This document shows, piece after piece, positions 49,759-57,858 of a stretch of DNA of 64,000 bases. Below the pieces are notes generated by a model. The model made no database searches, was not told the DNA's origin, and worked only from the letters and a program-made list of their open reading frames with translations. Each line of letters starts with the position of its first letter. Position 1 is the stretch's first letter. The position numbers and the translations under genes are program-made. This DNA comes from CAZONU01 sp965370045 (GTDB taxonomy: Bacteria > Planctomycetota > SZUA-567 > JAKLDR01), in NCBI GenBank assembly GCA_965370045.1, contig CBDUSI010000001.1, positions 1-64,000 of the forward strand. Reading direction: 5' to 3'.

Positions 49759-50183
49759 TCTTCCTGCCCGTCCGCGCGCGGAGGACGCCGATCTTCATGG
49801 CCGCGCCGCTGGCCGGCGGGCTGGCCGCCGTACTGGCGTCCTTCGTGGCCCTGTGGGGCCTGGGTCGCGCGGGGCGGGCCGTGCCCGTGGAACTTCCCAA
49901 GGTGTCCGGCCGCGCCGAGCCGTTGCCGGCGGGCTTCGCCGGACACGTCATCACCGTGCGCCCCGACGGCGGCTACGTCCTGGGCGGTGGCCGCCTGCCG
50001 CGCTCCGAGCTGGCCGCCCGCCTGGCGCGCCTGGGGAAGCTGCCCTCCGCGCGCGCCGAGCGGATACTCATCCGCGCGGACGCGGGCGCGCCCTTCGGGA
50101 AGATCGCCGACCTCCTGGAGCTCTGCCGGGAGGCGGGGCTCGGCGCGGTGCGCTTTGAGGTCCTGGAGGAGTCCGCCCCTTGA
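49755..50183 (+). CDS. ExbD/TolR-like protein lacking the membrane aspartate
   Basis: The 142-residue protein starts at GTG 49755, overlapping the ExbB-like stop. One N-terminal transmembrane helix (IFMAAPLAGGLAAVLASFVA) is followed by a periplasmic alpha/beta domain (HVITVRPDGGYVLGGGRLPR, RILIRADAGAPFGKIADLLE) like ExbD/TolR. The aspartate that carries protons in the ExbD/TolR membrane helix is missing. It lies between the ExbB-like gene and a large TPR protein, the usual order of Tol/Exb-like operons. Confidence 0.8.
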   Translation: MIFLPVRARRTPIFMAAPLAGGLAAVLASFVALWGLGRAGRAVPVELPKVSGRAEPLPAGFAGHVITVRPDGGYVLGGGRLPRSELAARLARLGKLPSARAERILIRADAGAPFGKIADLLELCREAGLGAVRFEVLEESAP

Positions 50184-52537
50184 ACCGCCGCCTCTCTGCC
50201 CTCTTCCTGGCCGCCGGGCTCTGGAGTTCCGTAGCTGGCGCCGCCGGCGCCGGCGAGAAGCCGCTCAGCGTCGCCGACGAGCAGTACCGGCTGGCCGGGG
50301 CGCTCTTCGCCCGCGGCGAGTTCGCCCGCGCCGCGGCCACCTATGCGTCTTTCGCGCGCAGGCACCGCCGGGATCCCCGCGCTGGCGAGGCCCACTTCCG
50401 CTCTGCCGAGGGCCTCTACCGCGCCGGGGAAAGCAAGAAGGCCCGCAAGGCCTTCGAGAAATGCCTGACTCTCAAGCTGCCCGCCGCGCGCCTGGCCGCC
50501 GCGCGCCTGCGCATCGGGAGCATCTCTTACGCGGCCGGCGACGCGGAGGGCGCCGCGGCGGCGCTCTCGAAAGTGGACATGAAGCGGCTGCCCGCCGAGG
50601 CCCGCCGGGCGGCGGCCTACTTCCTGGGCGCCTCTCTCCTGGAACTGGGCCGCAAGAAGGAGGCCGGACCGCATCTGGCCCAAGCGGCCGGCTCGAAGCA
50701 GGCGGCGCTGGCCGCGCCGGCGCTCCTGGAGCTGGCCCGGATGGAGAGCGAAGCCGGGCGCCGCGCGGGGGCGGCGGGGCACCTCGGCAAGCTCCTCAAG
50801 CGCTTCCCCGGCGCGCCGGAGGCGGCGGAGGCCGGCTTCCGCCTGGCCGAGATTACCCGCCTGAGGGGCAAGCCCGCCGCCGCGCTGGCGCTATACGCGG
50901 CGGTGCTCAAGCGCTCCCCGCCGGGCGAGCTCGCCGCCCGCGCGGCGCTGGGCGCGGCCTGGTGCCACCTGGCCGGGAACGACGCGCGCGGGGCGTTGAA
51001 GATGGCCTCGATGGCCGCGCGCGCGCCGAAGCTGGCCACCGAGAGCCGCTACGTGACCGGCCTGGCGCGGATGGCCGCCAAGAAGTACGCCGAGGCGGAG
51101 GCCGCCTTCGCGGGAATCCTCAAGCTCGCCCCCCGGGGGCCACGCGCCGAGTCGGCCGCCTGCCGCCTGGTCTGGTGCCGGCACCTGGCCGGCCGCGGCG
51201 CGCAGGTGGGGCCCGCCGCGCGCGAGTTCCGGGCGCGCTTCCCCAAGAGCAAGCTGGCCGGCGAGGTGGCCCACGTCGAGGGCCTGGCCGCCGCGGCGGG
51301 CGGTGACGTCGAGGGCGCGCTCGCGGCCCTGGACAAGGCCGCCGCCGACCCCAAGAGCCGCTACGCCGCCGAGAGCGCCTACCGCGCCGCGCTGCTGTGC
51401 TCCGAGAAGGGCCGCCCCAAACAGGCCCGGGCGCGGCTGGAGCGCCTGGTGCGCCTCCATGCCAAGCACCGCCTGGCCGACGCCGCGCTGGTCCGGCTCG
51501 GCGAACTGGCCCTGGGCGCCGGCGACGCCAAGGGCGCCGCCAAACACTTCGACACGCACCTGGCCAGCTTCCCGGCCAGCAAGCTGCGCCCGGCGGCGCT
51601 GCTGGGCCGGGCCCTGGCCGCGGCCGCTGCCAAGGACTGGACCGGCTTCCAGCAGCGCTGCGCTCAACTGGCCAGAGCGCGTCCCGGCGATCCGGCCGGC
51701 GTGGAGGCCAGCTACTGGCTGGCCTGGAACTACGAGCGGCTCAAGACCTACGACCAGGCGACGGCGGCCTACGTCCGCCTGATTGCCAAGTACCGCAAGC
51801 CACCGCTGGTCTACGAGTTCAAGTTCCGGCTGTCCTGCGCGTACTACCTCAACGGCAACTACCCCAAGGCCGCCGAGGGCTTCCTGGCGCTGGCCCGCTC
51901 GGGCAAGCGCCGGCTGCCCGCCGAGGGGCTGCTGTGGCTGGGCCAGTACCTGGGCGGCCAGGGCCGCGACAAGGAGGCCGCCGAGGTCTATGCCCTGGCG
52001 GCGGGCTCCAAGGATCCGGCCACCCGCGCCGAGGCCCTGCTGGCCCTGGGCCACCAGGCCCTGCGCGGGGGACGGGCCGCCGGGGCAGTGGTCCTTTACC
52101 GCAAGCTCCTGGCCGAGATTCCCAAGTCCGTGCGCGCCGACGACGCCCGGCTGGGCCTGGTCCGCGCGCTGCGCGAGTCGGGCAAGGCCGCCGAGGCCCG
52201 CAAGATCGCGGCTGGCCTGGTGACCTCGAAGAACGAGCGGCTGCGCCTGGCGGCCCGTGGCGAGCTGGCCCTGGCGGACCTGGCCGTCGGGAAGGCCGCC
52301 GAGGCCGTGGCGGGCCTGGCCCCCCTGGCGACGCTGTACGACGATTCGGAGCTGGTGCCCCGCTGGCTGGCTGGCCTGGCCGCGGCCGAGGAGAAGCTCA
52401 AGAGGAAAGCGGCGGCGACCAGGTGGTACCGGGAACTCATCACCCGCTACCCGGCCAGCCGCGAGGCCAAGGCCGCGTCGGCCAAAACCAAGATCCCCCT
52501 GCCCGAGCCGTCGTCCAAGACCGGGGAGAAGTTCTAA
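50180..52537 (+). CDS. Large periplasmic TPR-repeat protein
   Basis: The 785-residue protein starts at TTG 50180 inside the stop of the ExbD-like gene (TTGA), with GGAGGA upstream. A signal peptide (LSALFLAAGLWSSVAGAAGA) is followed by some twenty TPR-like helix pairs (ALFARGEFARAAATYASFAR, YYLNGNYPKAAEGFLALARS). Similar TPR proteins (CpoB/YbgF/BamD relatives) work with Tol/Exb complexes in the periplasm. It overlaps ribE by one base, so four genes form one operon. The TPR consensus is rich in alanine and lysine, and no enzyme domain is seen. Confidence 0.85.
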   Translation: MNRRLSALFLAAGLWSSVAGAAGAGEKPLSVADEQYRLAGALFARGEFARAAATYASFARRHRRDPRAGEAHFRSAEGLYRAGESKKARKAFEKCLTLKLPAARLAAARLRIGSISYAAGDAEGAAAALSKVDMKRLPAEARRAAAYFLGASLLELGRKKEAGPHLAQAAGSKQAALAAPALLELARMESEAGRRAGAAGHLGKLLKRFPGAPEAAEAGFRLAEITRLRGKPAAALALYAAVLKRSPPGELAARAALGAAWCHLAGNDARGALKMASMAARAPKLATESRYVTGLARMAAKKYAEAEAAFAGILKLAPRGPRAESAACRLVWCRHLAGRGAQVGPAAREFRARFPKSKLAGEVAHVEGLAAAAGGDVEGALAALDKAAADPKSRYAAESAYRAALLCSEKGRPKQARARLERLVRLHAKHRLADAALVRLGELALGAGDAKGAAKHFDTHLASFPASKLRPAALLGRALAAAAAKDWTGFQQRCAQLARARPGDPAGVEASYWLAWNYERLKTYDQATAAYVRLIAKYRKPPLVYEFKFRLSCAYYLNGNYPKAAEGFLALARSGKRRLPAEGLLWLGQYLGGQGRDKEAAEVYALAAGSKDPATRAEALLALGHQALRGGRAAGAVVLYRKLLAEIPKSVRADDARLGLVRALRESGKAAEARKIAAGLVTSKNERLRLAARGELALADLAVGKAAEAVAGLAPLATLYDDSELVPRWLAGLAAAEEKLKRKAAATRWYRELITRYPASREAKAASAKTKIPLPEPSSKTGEKF

Positions 52538-53178
52538 TGTTCACCGGGATAATCGAGGCCACCGGCAAGCTGCTCGGCGTCGAGAAGCGCGGCGGCGGCT
52601 TCCGCCTGAGCGCGGAACTCGGTCGCCTGGCCGAAGGCACCGCGGTCGGCGACAGCATCGCGGTCTCCGGCCCGTGCCTGACTGTCTCCCGGCTCGAAGG
52701 CTCGGTCGCCGGGTTCGACGCCGTATTCGAAACCGCGGAGCGCACCACCATTCCGTCCTGGCGCGCGGGCCGCGAGCTTAACATCGAGAGGGCCCTGGCC
52801 CTCGGCGCGCGGCTGGGTGGCCACGTAGTCACCGGGCACATCGACGGCCGCGCCCGGGTCCTCAACGTGAAGGAAGTCGGCGACGGTCGGGAGGTCGACT
52901 TCTCGATCCCCGCCGGCTGCGAGCGGCTGGTCGCCGGGAAGGGCTCGGTGGCGCTGGACGGCGCCAGCCTGACCGTCGCGCGGCTCTTGAGTGACAACAG
53001 CTTCCGCGTCGCGCTGGTGCCCCATACTCTGGGGAGCACCACGCTGCGCGGACTCAGGTCCGGCGACGAGGTCAACTTCGAGGCGGACATAATGGCCCGC
53101 TACGCGGCGCGCCTCCTGGGCAAGGACTTCGGCGGCGGACTCACCGAGGACCAGCTCCGCGAAGCCGGGTTCATGTAG
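52537..53178 (+). CDS. ribE: Riboflavin synthase alpha chain RibE
   Basis: The 213-residue protein is the normal length, with two lumazine-binding repeats: MFTGIIEATGKL, DSIAVSGPCLTV and LGGHVVTGHIDG in the first half, and GSVALDGASLTV with VALVPHTLGSTTL in the second. It converts two 6,7-dimethyl-8-ribityllumazine molecules to riboflavin. Its ATG overlaps the TAA of the TPR gene (TAATG), so it is translationally coupled to an unrelated envelope operon. No FMN riboswitch was seen upstream. RibF is at 23410. Confidence 0.96.
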   Translation: MFTGIIEATGKLLGVEKRGGGFRLSAELGRLAEGTAVGDSIAVSGPCLTVSRLEGSVAGFDAVFETAERTTIPSWRAGRELNIERALALGARLGGHVVTGHIDGRARVLNVKEVGDGREVDFSIPAGCERLVAGKGSVALDGASLTVARLLSDNSFRVALVPHTLGSTTLRGLRSGDEVNFEADIMARYAARLLGKDFGGGLTEDQLREAGFM

Positions 53179-53287
53179 GGAAGAGTCCCCGTGCGCTGGC
53201 GTCGGCAGTCCCGGGAAGGCTGGCGGGTGCCGGTGAAGAAATGTCGGATACAAGGAACTCTTCCTCCCGCTGGAAACGGAGGCATAG

Positions 53288-54985
53288 GTGTCAAACCTGA
53301 CGCGCGACATAGGATCGGAAGACCTGAAGATCCTCGATGTTGTCAATCTGCTCAGAGAAGACAAATATCTGATCCCAACGTTTCAGCGGGACTTTGTCTG
53401 GGATGCTCAGAGCATCAAGAAGCTCTGGGACAGCATGTTTCGCTTCTATCCTATCGGCAGCTTGCTCTACTGGGAGACCGACACCTACCTGCACACACAC
53501 CGCAGACTGGGTGGCTTTGAGTTCCCGCACGACGAAGATACGGTGCGCAAGTTCAAGGAATGGAAGTACATCCTTGATGGTCAGCAACGGGCCACCTCGA
53601 TTCTCGTCTCTATGCTTGGCGGCAAGGGGCGAGTAGAAGACGAAGAGAATTTCGACTATACGCTCTTCTTCGACGCGACAAAGGCGGAGTTCTTCTTCCC
53701 CACCGAGTTGGAAACGCGCAAGAGGGCCGTGCCTGACGAACGTTTTCTCGTCCGGGTCCGCGATGTACCCGAATGGAAATTCACCTTCTACAAGGACATA
53801 TCGAGCGCCGAGGGTTTCAACGATGAGATTGAGCACAACCTCAACCAAATTCAGCGTATGTTCACCGACTACAAGTTATCAGTCATTCGGATCAAGGGCG
53901 TGGCGGTCAGTGAGGTCTGCGAGATTTTCGAGCGAATCAACCAAGAAGGGAAGAAACTCCATCCAGTGGACATCGTTGTCGCACGCACGTATAGAAACGA
54001 GCAGGACGGGAAGCCCGGTTTCTATCTGAGAGACCGCCTGCAGGGGCTAAAGGACATCTTGATCGAAAACGGTAGCCGCTGGCAGGAAATGGACGATCTT
54101 AGCATCATTCAAATGGTGGCTGTTTGCTTGCGAAAGCGGCATACTGAGGTACGCAATCCTTTCGGGATCACGCCCGCCGCCTTGGACAACTTGACGACCC
54201 GCCACTTCGAAGAGAACTGGGAGACATGCCAGAAGACGATTCTGGAGACCCTCAAATTCCTCATGGACCAGAAGATTCTCGGTCCGTCAATGATGCCCTT
54301 TACCTATCTAGCGTTGCCCGTGTGTTATTACTTCGACCGGAACAAGACGGTGAACCGGGATGTTGCCCGCCAGTGGTTCTGGTGGGCGGCATTCGCGTTG
54401 GACCGGCTTAGTTCTTCGAGTGAGGTCTACGGTTTCTGTGAGGACTTTTTCGACCTACTGGAAAGTGGCAAGGAACCCAAGATACCGAATCTTGTTCTAT
54501 CCAAGACAAAACTCGTTCAGGCCAGTTACTACTATCGCAACGCCCTCAGCCGGGCTGTTCTTGCGTTCTTGGCCAACCAGCATCCGAAGGACTTCAGTGA
54601 CCCGCAAGCCGAGATCCTCGACAACGTGTATCTGCTCTTGTCACAGGCACCCAACTTGCATCACATCTATCCACAGAACTTCTTGAAGAACGTTGAAGAC
54701 CCGTCGGCAGATGCCGCGGCCAACAGCCTGATGAACATCTGCTATCTCCGGGCGCGGACCAACATCAAGATCAGTGATCGGAACCCGTTGGACTACTTCA
54801 AGGACTTCAAGAATGTGCGTAACTTCGAGGGAATCCTGGAGTCGCACTTGATCCCCGCTGAATTCACCGAGCGCGACAGCTTCAGACCAAGTGACTACCG
54901 CGATTTCTTGTTCGCCAGGGTGGAACTCTTCAGTCAGCGTTTGAAGCAAGCGTTACCCGATGTGAGCGTACAGATCGTCGACTGA
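53288..54985 (+). CDS. DUF262/HNH (GmrSD-like) restriction-type protein
   Basis: The 565-residue protein starts at GTG 53288 behind GGAGG. The N-terminal DUF262 domain shows IPTFQRDFVWDAQSIKKLWD and the ParB-like DGQQR (97-101). The C-terminal third has an HNH-like pattern HHIYPQNF (about 457-464) and later NSLMNICYLRARTNIKIS, as in DUF1524 nucleases. GmrSD-type proteins cut modified phage DNA in an NTP-dependent way. Here both halves are in one chain, as in several DUF262 defence proteins. The gene is visibly less GC-rich than its surroundings, pointing to transfer. It is the only defence candidate in the window. Confidence 0.88.
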   Translation: MSNLTRDIGSEDLKILDVVNLLREDKYLIPTFQRDFVWDAQSIKKLWDSMFRFYPIGSLLYWETDTYLHTHRRLGGFEFPHDEDTVRKFKEWKYILDGQQRATSILVSMLGGKGRVEDEENFDYTLFFDATKAEFFFPTELETRKRAVPDERFLVRVRDVPEWKFTFYKDISSAEGFNDEIEHNLNQIQRMFTDYKLSVIRIKGVAVSEVCEIFERINQEGKKLHPVDIVVARTYRNEQDGKPGFYLRDRLQGLKDILIENGSRWQEMDDLSIIQMVAVCLRKRHTEVRNPFGITPAALDNLTTRHFEENWETCQKTILETLKFLMDQKILGPSMMPFTYLALPVCYYFDRNKTVNRDVARQWFWWAAFALDRLSSSSEVYGFCEDFFDLLESGKEPKIPNLVLSKTKLVQASYYYRNALSRAVLAFLANQHPKDFSDPQAEILDNVYLLLSQAPNLHHIYPQNFLKNVEDPSADAAANSLMNICYLRARTNIKISDRNPLDYFKDFKNVRNFEGILESHLIPAEFTERDSFRPSDYRDFLFARVELFSQRLKQALPDVSVQIVD

Positions 54986-55156
54986 GCCGCCGGAATTCCG
55001 CGCCCGGAAGTCAAGACTTGCCTCAGTTGCCGGTGGTCGATTGCCGGTTATCAGAAGTCGCGAGCGTACGCCGGCCTCGATATCACCCTTTCGTCGCATC
55101 TAACCGACAGCCATACAGTCACTTACGCCTCATCAGCATTATTCTGTATTATCTTC
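54986..55156. other. Intergenic stretch with dispersed-repeat traces
   Basis: GTTGCCGGTGGTCGATTGCC (about 55025-55045) is the reverse of the GACCACCGGCAAC repeat at 20910-20922. Beyond this nothing is recognisable until the promoter at 55157. Confidence 0.4.
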
Positions 55157-55185
55157 TTGACATTCGGGGCGCTTCGCGCTATAAT
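55157..55185 (+). promoter_or_regulatory. Perfect consensus sigma-70 promoter, twin of the one at 20018
   Basis: TTGACA (55157-55162), 17 nt, TATAAT (55180-55185). The spacer begins TTCGGGG and has TTCG in the same place as the spacer at 20024-20040; the downstream ATACA is also shared. Confidence 0.85.
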
Positions 55186-55239
55186 ACAGCATACACTGAC
55201 CACTTGCGGCCCAAAGGGGCTATCTTAGGGGGGAGAACC

Positions 55240-55881
55240 ATGAGCGACAAGAACGTGGCGGAGAATGAATTGGGATTGCTGACTGAAATTGCATTGCTTC
55301 GGGCGCATGGACAAAGCTGGAAGGATATCGCCAGCGAGTTGGACGTAGAAAGGCCCCGGCTGCGGGAGGTTACCCGCGCGCACGGTGCGGTCTACTGGCG
55401 GCTGTTCGAGGAGGCCCAGCACCGCGCGTCACTGGAAGCGGCGGCAATGGCGCGGGCCAAACTGGAGACGCTGCTCGAAAGCGAAAACGAGCGCGTCGCC
55501 CTGCGCGCCGCCCAGGCGCTGCTCGGCGACCAGCGCGGCAAGGAGCGCAGCGCCGTCCTGCGCGATCGGAACGACATCCTGGCCGAGAAGGTCGTGGAGC
55601 GCCAGAAGGACGCCGAAAGCTGGCGGCAATTACGTGAAGCCGAAATGACCCTGGCCGAGTACCGCCGTGATGTAGAAAGGCGCATGCGCGACGACTCCGA
55701 ACCGTCGCTCTGGCAGAAGGCTTACAGCAAGCAGTACGGCGGCCGCACTGACAACGGCGGCAGCGACATCATCGCCCTGGCCCGCGCGGCCGTCGACGAG
55801 ATGACCGACGAAAACGGCCGGCTCATTGACCCATTAGAGGCCAGGCGGTTACGCGAGGAAAAAAACGGCGAAGCGTCGTAA
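55240..55881 (+). CDS. HTH protein resembling phage terminase small subunit
   Basis: The 213-residue protein starts at ATG 55240 with GGGGGGAGA upstream. Residues about 10-55 form a helix-turn-helix (IALLRAHGQSWKDIASELDV, RPRLREVTRAHGAVYWRLFE). Then comes LETLLESENERVALRAAQAL, a pattern common in terminase-small-subunit-like and phage-borne HTH proteins, and a charged coiled region. No large terminase or other phage gene is adjacent. The SENERxAL motif and the promoter tie it to the gene at 20064. A stand-alone regulator or DNA-binding relic is most likely. Confidence 0.78.
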   Translation: MSDKNVAENELGLLTEIALLRAHGQSWKDIASELDVERPRLREVTRAHGAVYWRLFEEAQHRASLEAAAMARAKLETLLESENERVALRAAQALLGDQRGKERSAVLRDRNDILAEKVVERQKDAESWRQLREAEMTLAEYRRDVERRMRDDSEPSLWQKAYSKQYGGRTDNGGSDIIALARAAVDEMTDENGRLIDPLEARRLREEKNGEAS

Positions 55882-56186
55882 GTCACGGGCTTTCAGGGGC
55901 GCAGGTCATGACAAAACGGGAGATTCCGAACCACGGAGGACACGGAGGAGAAGAGACGGTTGCCACTCGGAGCGGCGCCTTCAGGTGCCCGACGAGGGGC
56001 AATTCACTTGCCAGAACCACGCCAGGGAGGGCGGAACCTCGACGGTTTGACACGAGGTCAAAAGACATCGTTTGGGGAAGGTAAGCCGAAGGAGAGAGCC
56101 CGGGACCAAGAGACTCCAGACTCCAGCCTCCAGACTGTGCCCCTTGGCGTCTTGGCGGTTGAAAAGTTGAAAAGCGGCCCGGCGGT
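55882..56186. repeat. Repeat-rich intergenic stretch
   Basis: ACCACGGAGGACACGGAGGA (about 55933-55952), ACTCCAGACTCCAGCCTCC (56112-56136 region) and CCTTGGCGTCTTGGCGGTT (about 56142-56160) resemble low-complexity repeats at 20195-20215 and 20870-20895. No gene was recognised here. Confidence 0.45.
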
Positions 56187-57827
56187 TCACTTCCAACTGG
56201 GGAAGAGCCATTCTCCGGGGCTGACCTTGAGGGGCTTGGCCTTGCCGTTGGCGATATCAATAATGAAAGGCCGGGGGTCCGGGCCGGGCCGCGGGATCAT
56301 CATTATCAGCCTCTTGCCGCGGGGCGAGAGCGTCGGGTGGTTGGCGCCTTTGAGGCCGTCGCCGAGCTTTTTCACGTCCTTGCCGGCCAGGTTGCAGGTC
56401 TTCCAGAGGGCGTCGGCGTCCAGGAAGAGGATGCGCCGGCCGCCCCGCAGGGCCAGCGGCCGGGAACCCTTGCGGACCTCGGTGAGCTTGCCGGCGAGGT
56501 CCATGCGGCACACGAAGCTGCTGGCGGGCCTGAGGACGTCGACCATCTTGCGCACGGTCATCAGCAAGCTCTTGCCGTCCGCCGACCAGGATATGTGCGC
56601 GCAGTCCAGCAGCCTGCCCAGCTTGCGAGCGGCGCCGGTCTTCACGTCAACCAGGCACACCTGGGCTTCGGCCGGCTTCTCGCTCATGTCCTTGTGGAAC
56701 ACGGCCAGTGTCTTCCCGTCGGGCGAGAGCGTCGGGAACATGCTGAACCCGGTGGCCAGCAGCTTGCCGCCCAGTTGCCGGTTGGCGCCGGTGGAGAGGT
56801 CGATCTCGTATATGCCGACGACGCCCTGCACGGTGTTGGTCCCGCTGACGGCCACTTTCTTGCGGCCCTTGAGGAAACATCCGGTGAGCGACACCGCGCC
56901 CCGGAAGGGCACCCGCCGGTAGCGGCCGGTTTTGACGTTCAGCAGGCAGTTGTCCGGTTCGGTGCGGCCGGCGGCGTGGGCGATCAGCAGCAAGTCAGTG
57001 AGCTTGCCCCTGGTGGGGTCGCTGGTATGGTCAGGCCAGTCGCCCTCCGGAATCGCGAAGTGCTTGCCGTCGACCTTCCCGAGCCACTTGAAGTCCTCTA
57101 TCCTGGTGCGCATCCGCCGGGTGCCGTGCTCGACCAGCAGTCCGCTGGCCAGGTCCACCCTGGTGGAGGTCCCTTTCTCGAGGAGCTCCTTCATCGCCGC
57201 AAGCTGTTCCTTGACGCCGGGCCGCTTGAGGAACTTGGGGTCCCGCTTGGCCAGGGTCTTCGCCTGGCGGATCATGTTGGCGAGCTGGCTGCGCGCCGGC
57301 TCGCGCACCGGCGTGCGGTAGGTGGCGACGCCCTTCTCGGTCTTCTCGTACTTGCCCAGCGCGCCGGGCGTCGGGTCAGTGACCACCAGAAGTTCGGCGC
57401 GGAACAGGTAGAGGTACATGGTGGTCTCTGTCAGGGGCGCCTCGAATGGCCGGTACTTGCCACGCCCCCCGCGCCCGGCCCGCTGGGTGACGTACCAGGC
57501 GCCGTCGCGCTCCACGATGCGCAGTTTCTCGGCGCTCTTGCGCTCACCCGCGCCTCGCTCCGACACGATGAAGCGGCTCTTGTCCCTGGTGCTGAGCGTT
57601 TCGACAACGACCTGCCCGGGCCGCTCGCGCGTGAAGACCGCCTTCCAGGAGGCGGGCGTGGTTTGGAGCTTCGCCGCGGTGCGCTTCCCGGCGGCCACCA
57701 CTTCGGCGGGATCGGGCGGCTTGGGCTTGGCCGCACCGCCCTCTCCCGCGGCCGCGACGGGCGGACCGGCCAGCGCCAGACAGGCGACCAGCCAGGCTTG
57801 GCGTACCCGCGGCAGTTTCGGTCGCAT
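56187..57827 (-). CDS. Secreted protein with LolA-like N-terminus and TolB-like propeller
   Basis: About 546 residues from ATG 57827, chosen because a signal peptide follows directly (VRQAWLVACLALAGPPVAAA); a GTG at 57851 is possible. Residues about 30-250 resemble outer-membrane lipoprotein-sorting/DUF1571-like proteins (AAKLQTTPASWKAVFTRERP, VTQRAGRG, YLFRAELLVVTDPTPG). From about 290 there are PD40-like propeller repeats (FSMFPTLSPDGKTLAVFHKD, ISWSADGKSLLMTV, NHPTLSPRGKRLIMM). It would be periplasmic. It lies 31 bp after argH on the same strand; a relation in function is not evident. Confidence 0.82.
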   Translation of the reverse strand: MRPKLPRVRQAWLVACLALAGPPVAAAGEGGAAKPKPPDPAEVVAAGKRTAAKLQTTPASWKAVFTRERPGQVVVETLSTRDKSRFIVSERGAGERKSAEKLRIVERDGAWYVTQRAGRGGRGKYRPFEAPLTETTMYLYLFRAELLVVTDPTPGALGKYEKTEKGVATYRTPVREPARSQLANMIRQAKTLAKRDPKFLKRPGVKEQLAAMKELLEKGTSTRVDLASGLLVEHGTRRMRTRIEDFKWLGKVDGKHFAIPEGDWPDHTSDPTRGKLTDLLLIAHAAGRTEPDNCLLNVKTGRYRRVPFRGAVSLTGCFLKGRKKVAVSGTNTVQGVVGIYEIDLSTGANRQLGGKLLATGFSMFPTLSPDGKTLAVFHKDMSEKPAEAQVCLVDVKTGAARKLGRLLDCAHISWSADGKSLLMTVRKMVDVLRPASSFVCRMDLAGKLTEVRKGSRPLALRGGRRILFLDADALWKTCNLAGKDVKKLGDGLKGANHPTLSPRGKRLIMMIPRPGPDPRPFIIDIANGKAKPLKVSPGEWLFPSWK

Positions 57828-57858
57828 GGCGACGCGCGCCCTGGCGCCCACGGGCTCT

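Noticed and set aside
52300..52536. FMN riboswitch before ribE
   Set aside because: ribE starts inside the stop of the coding TPR gene; there is no leader.
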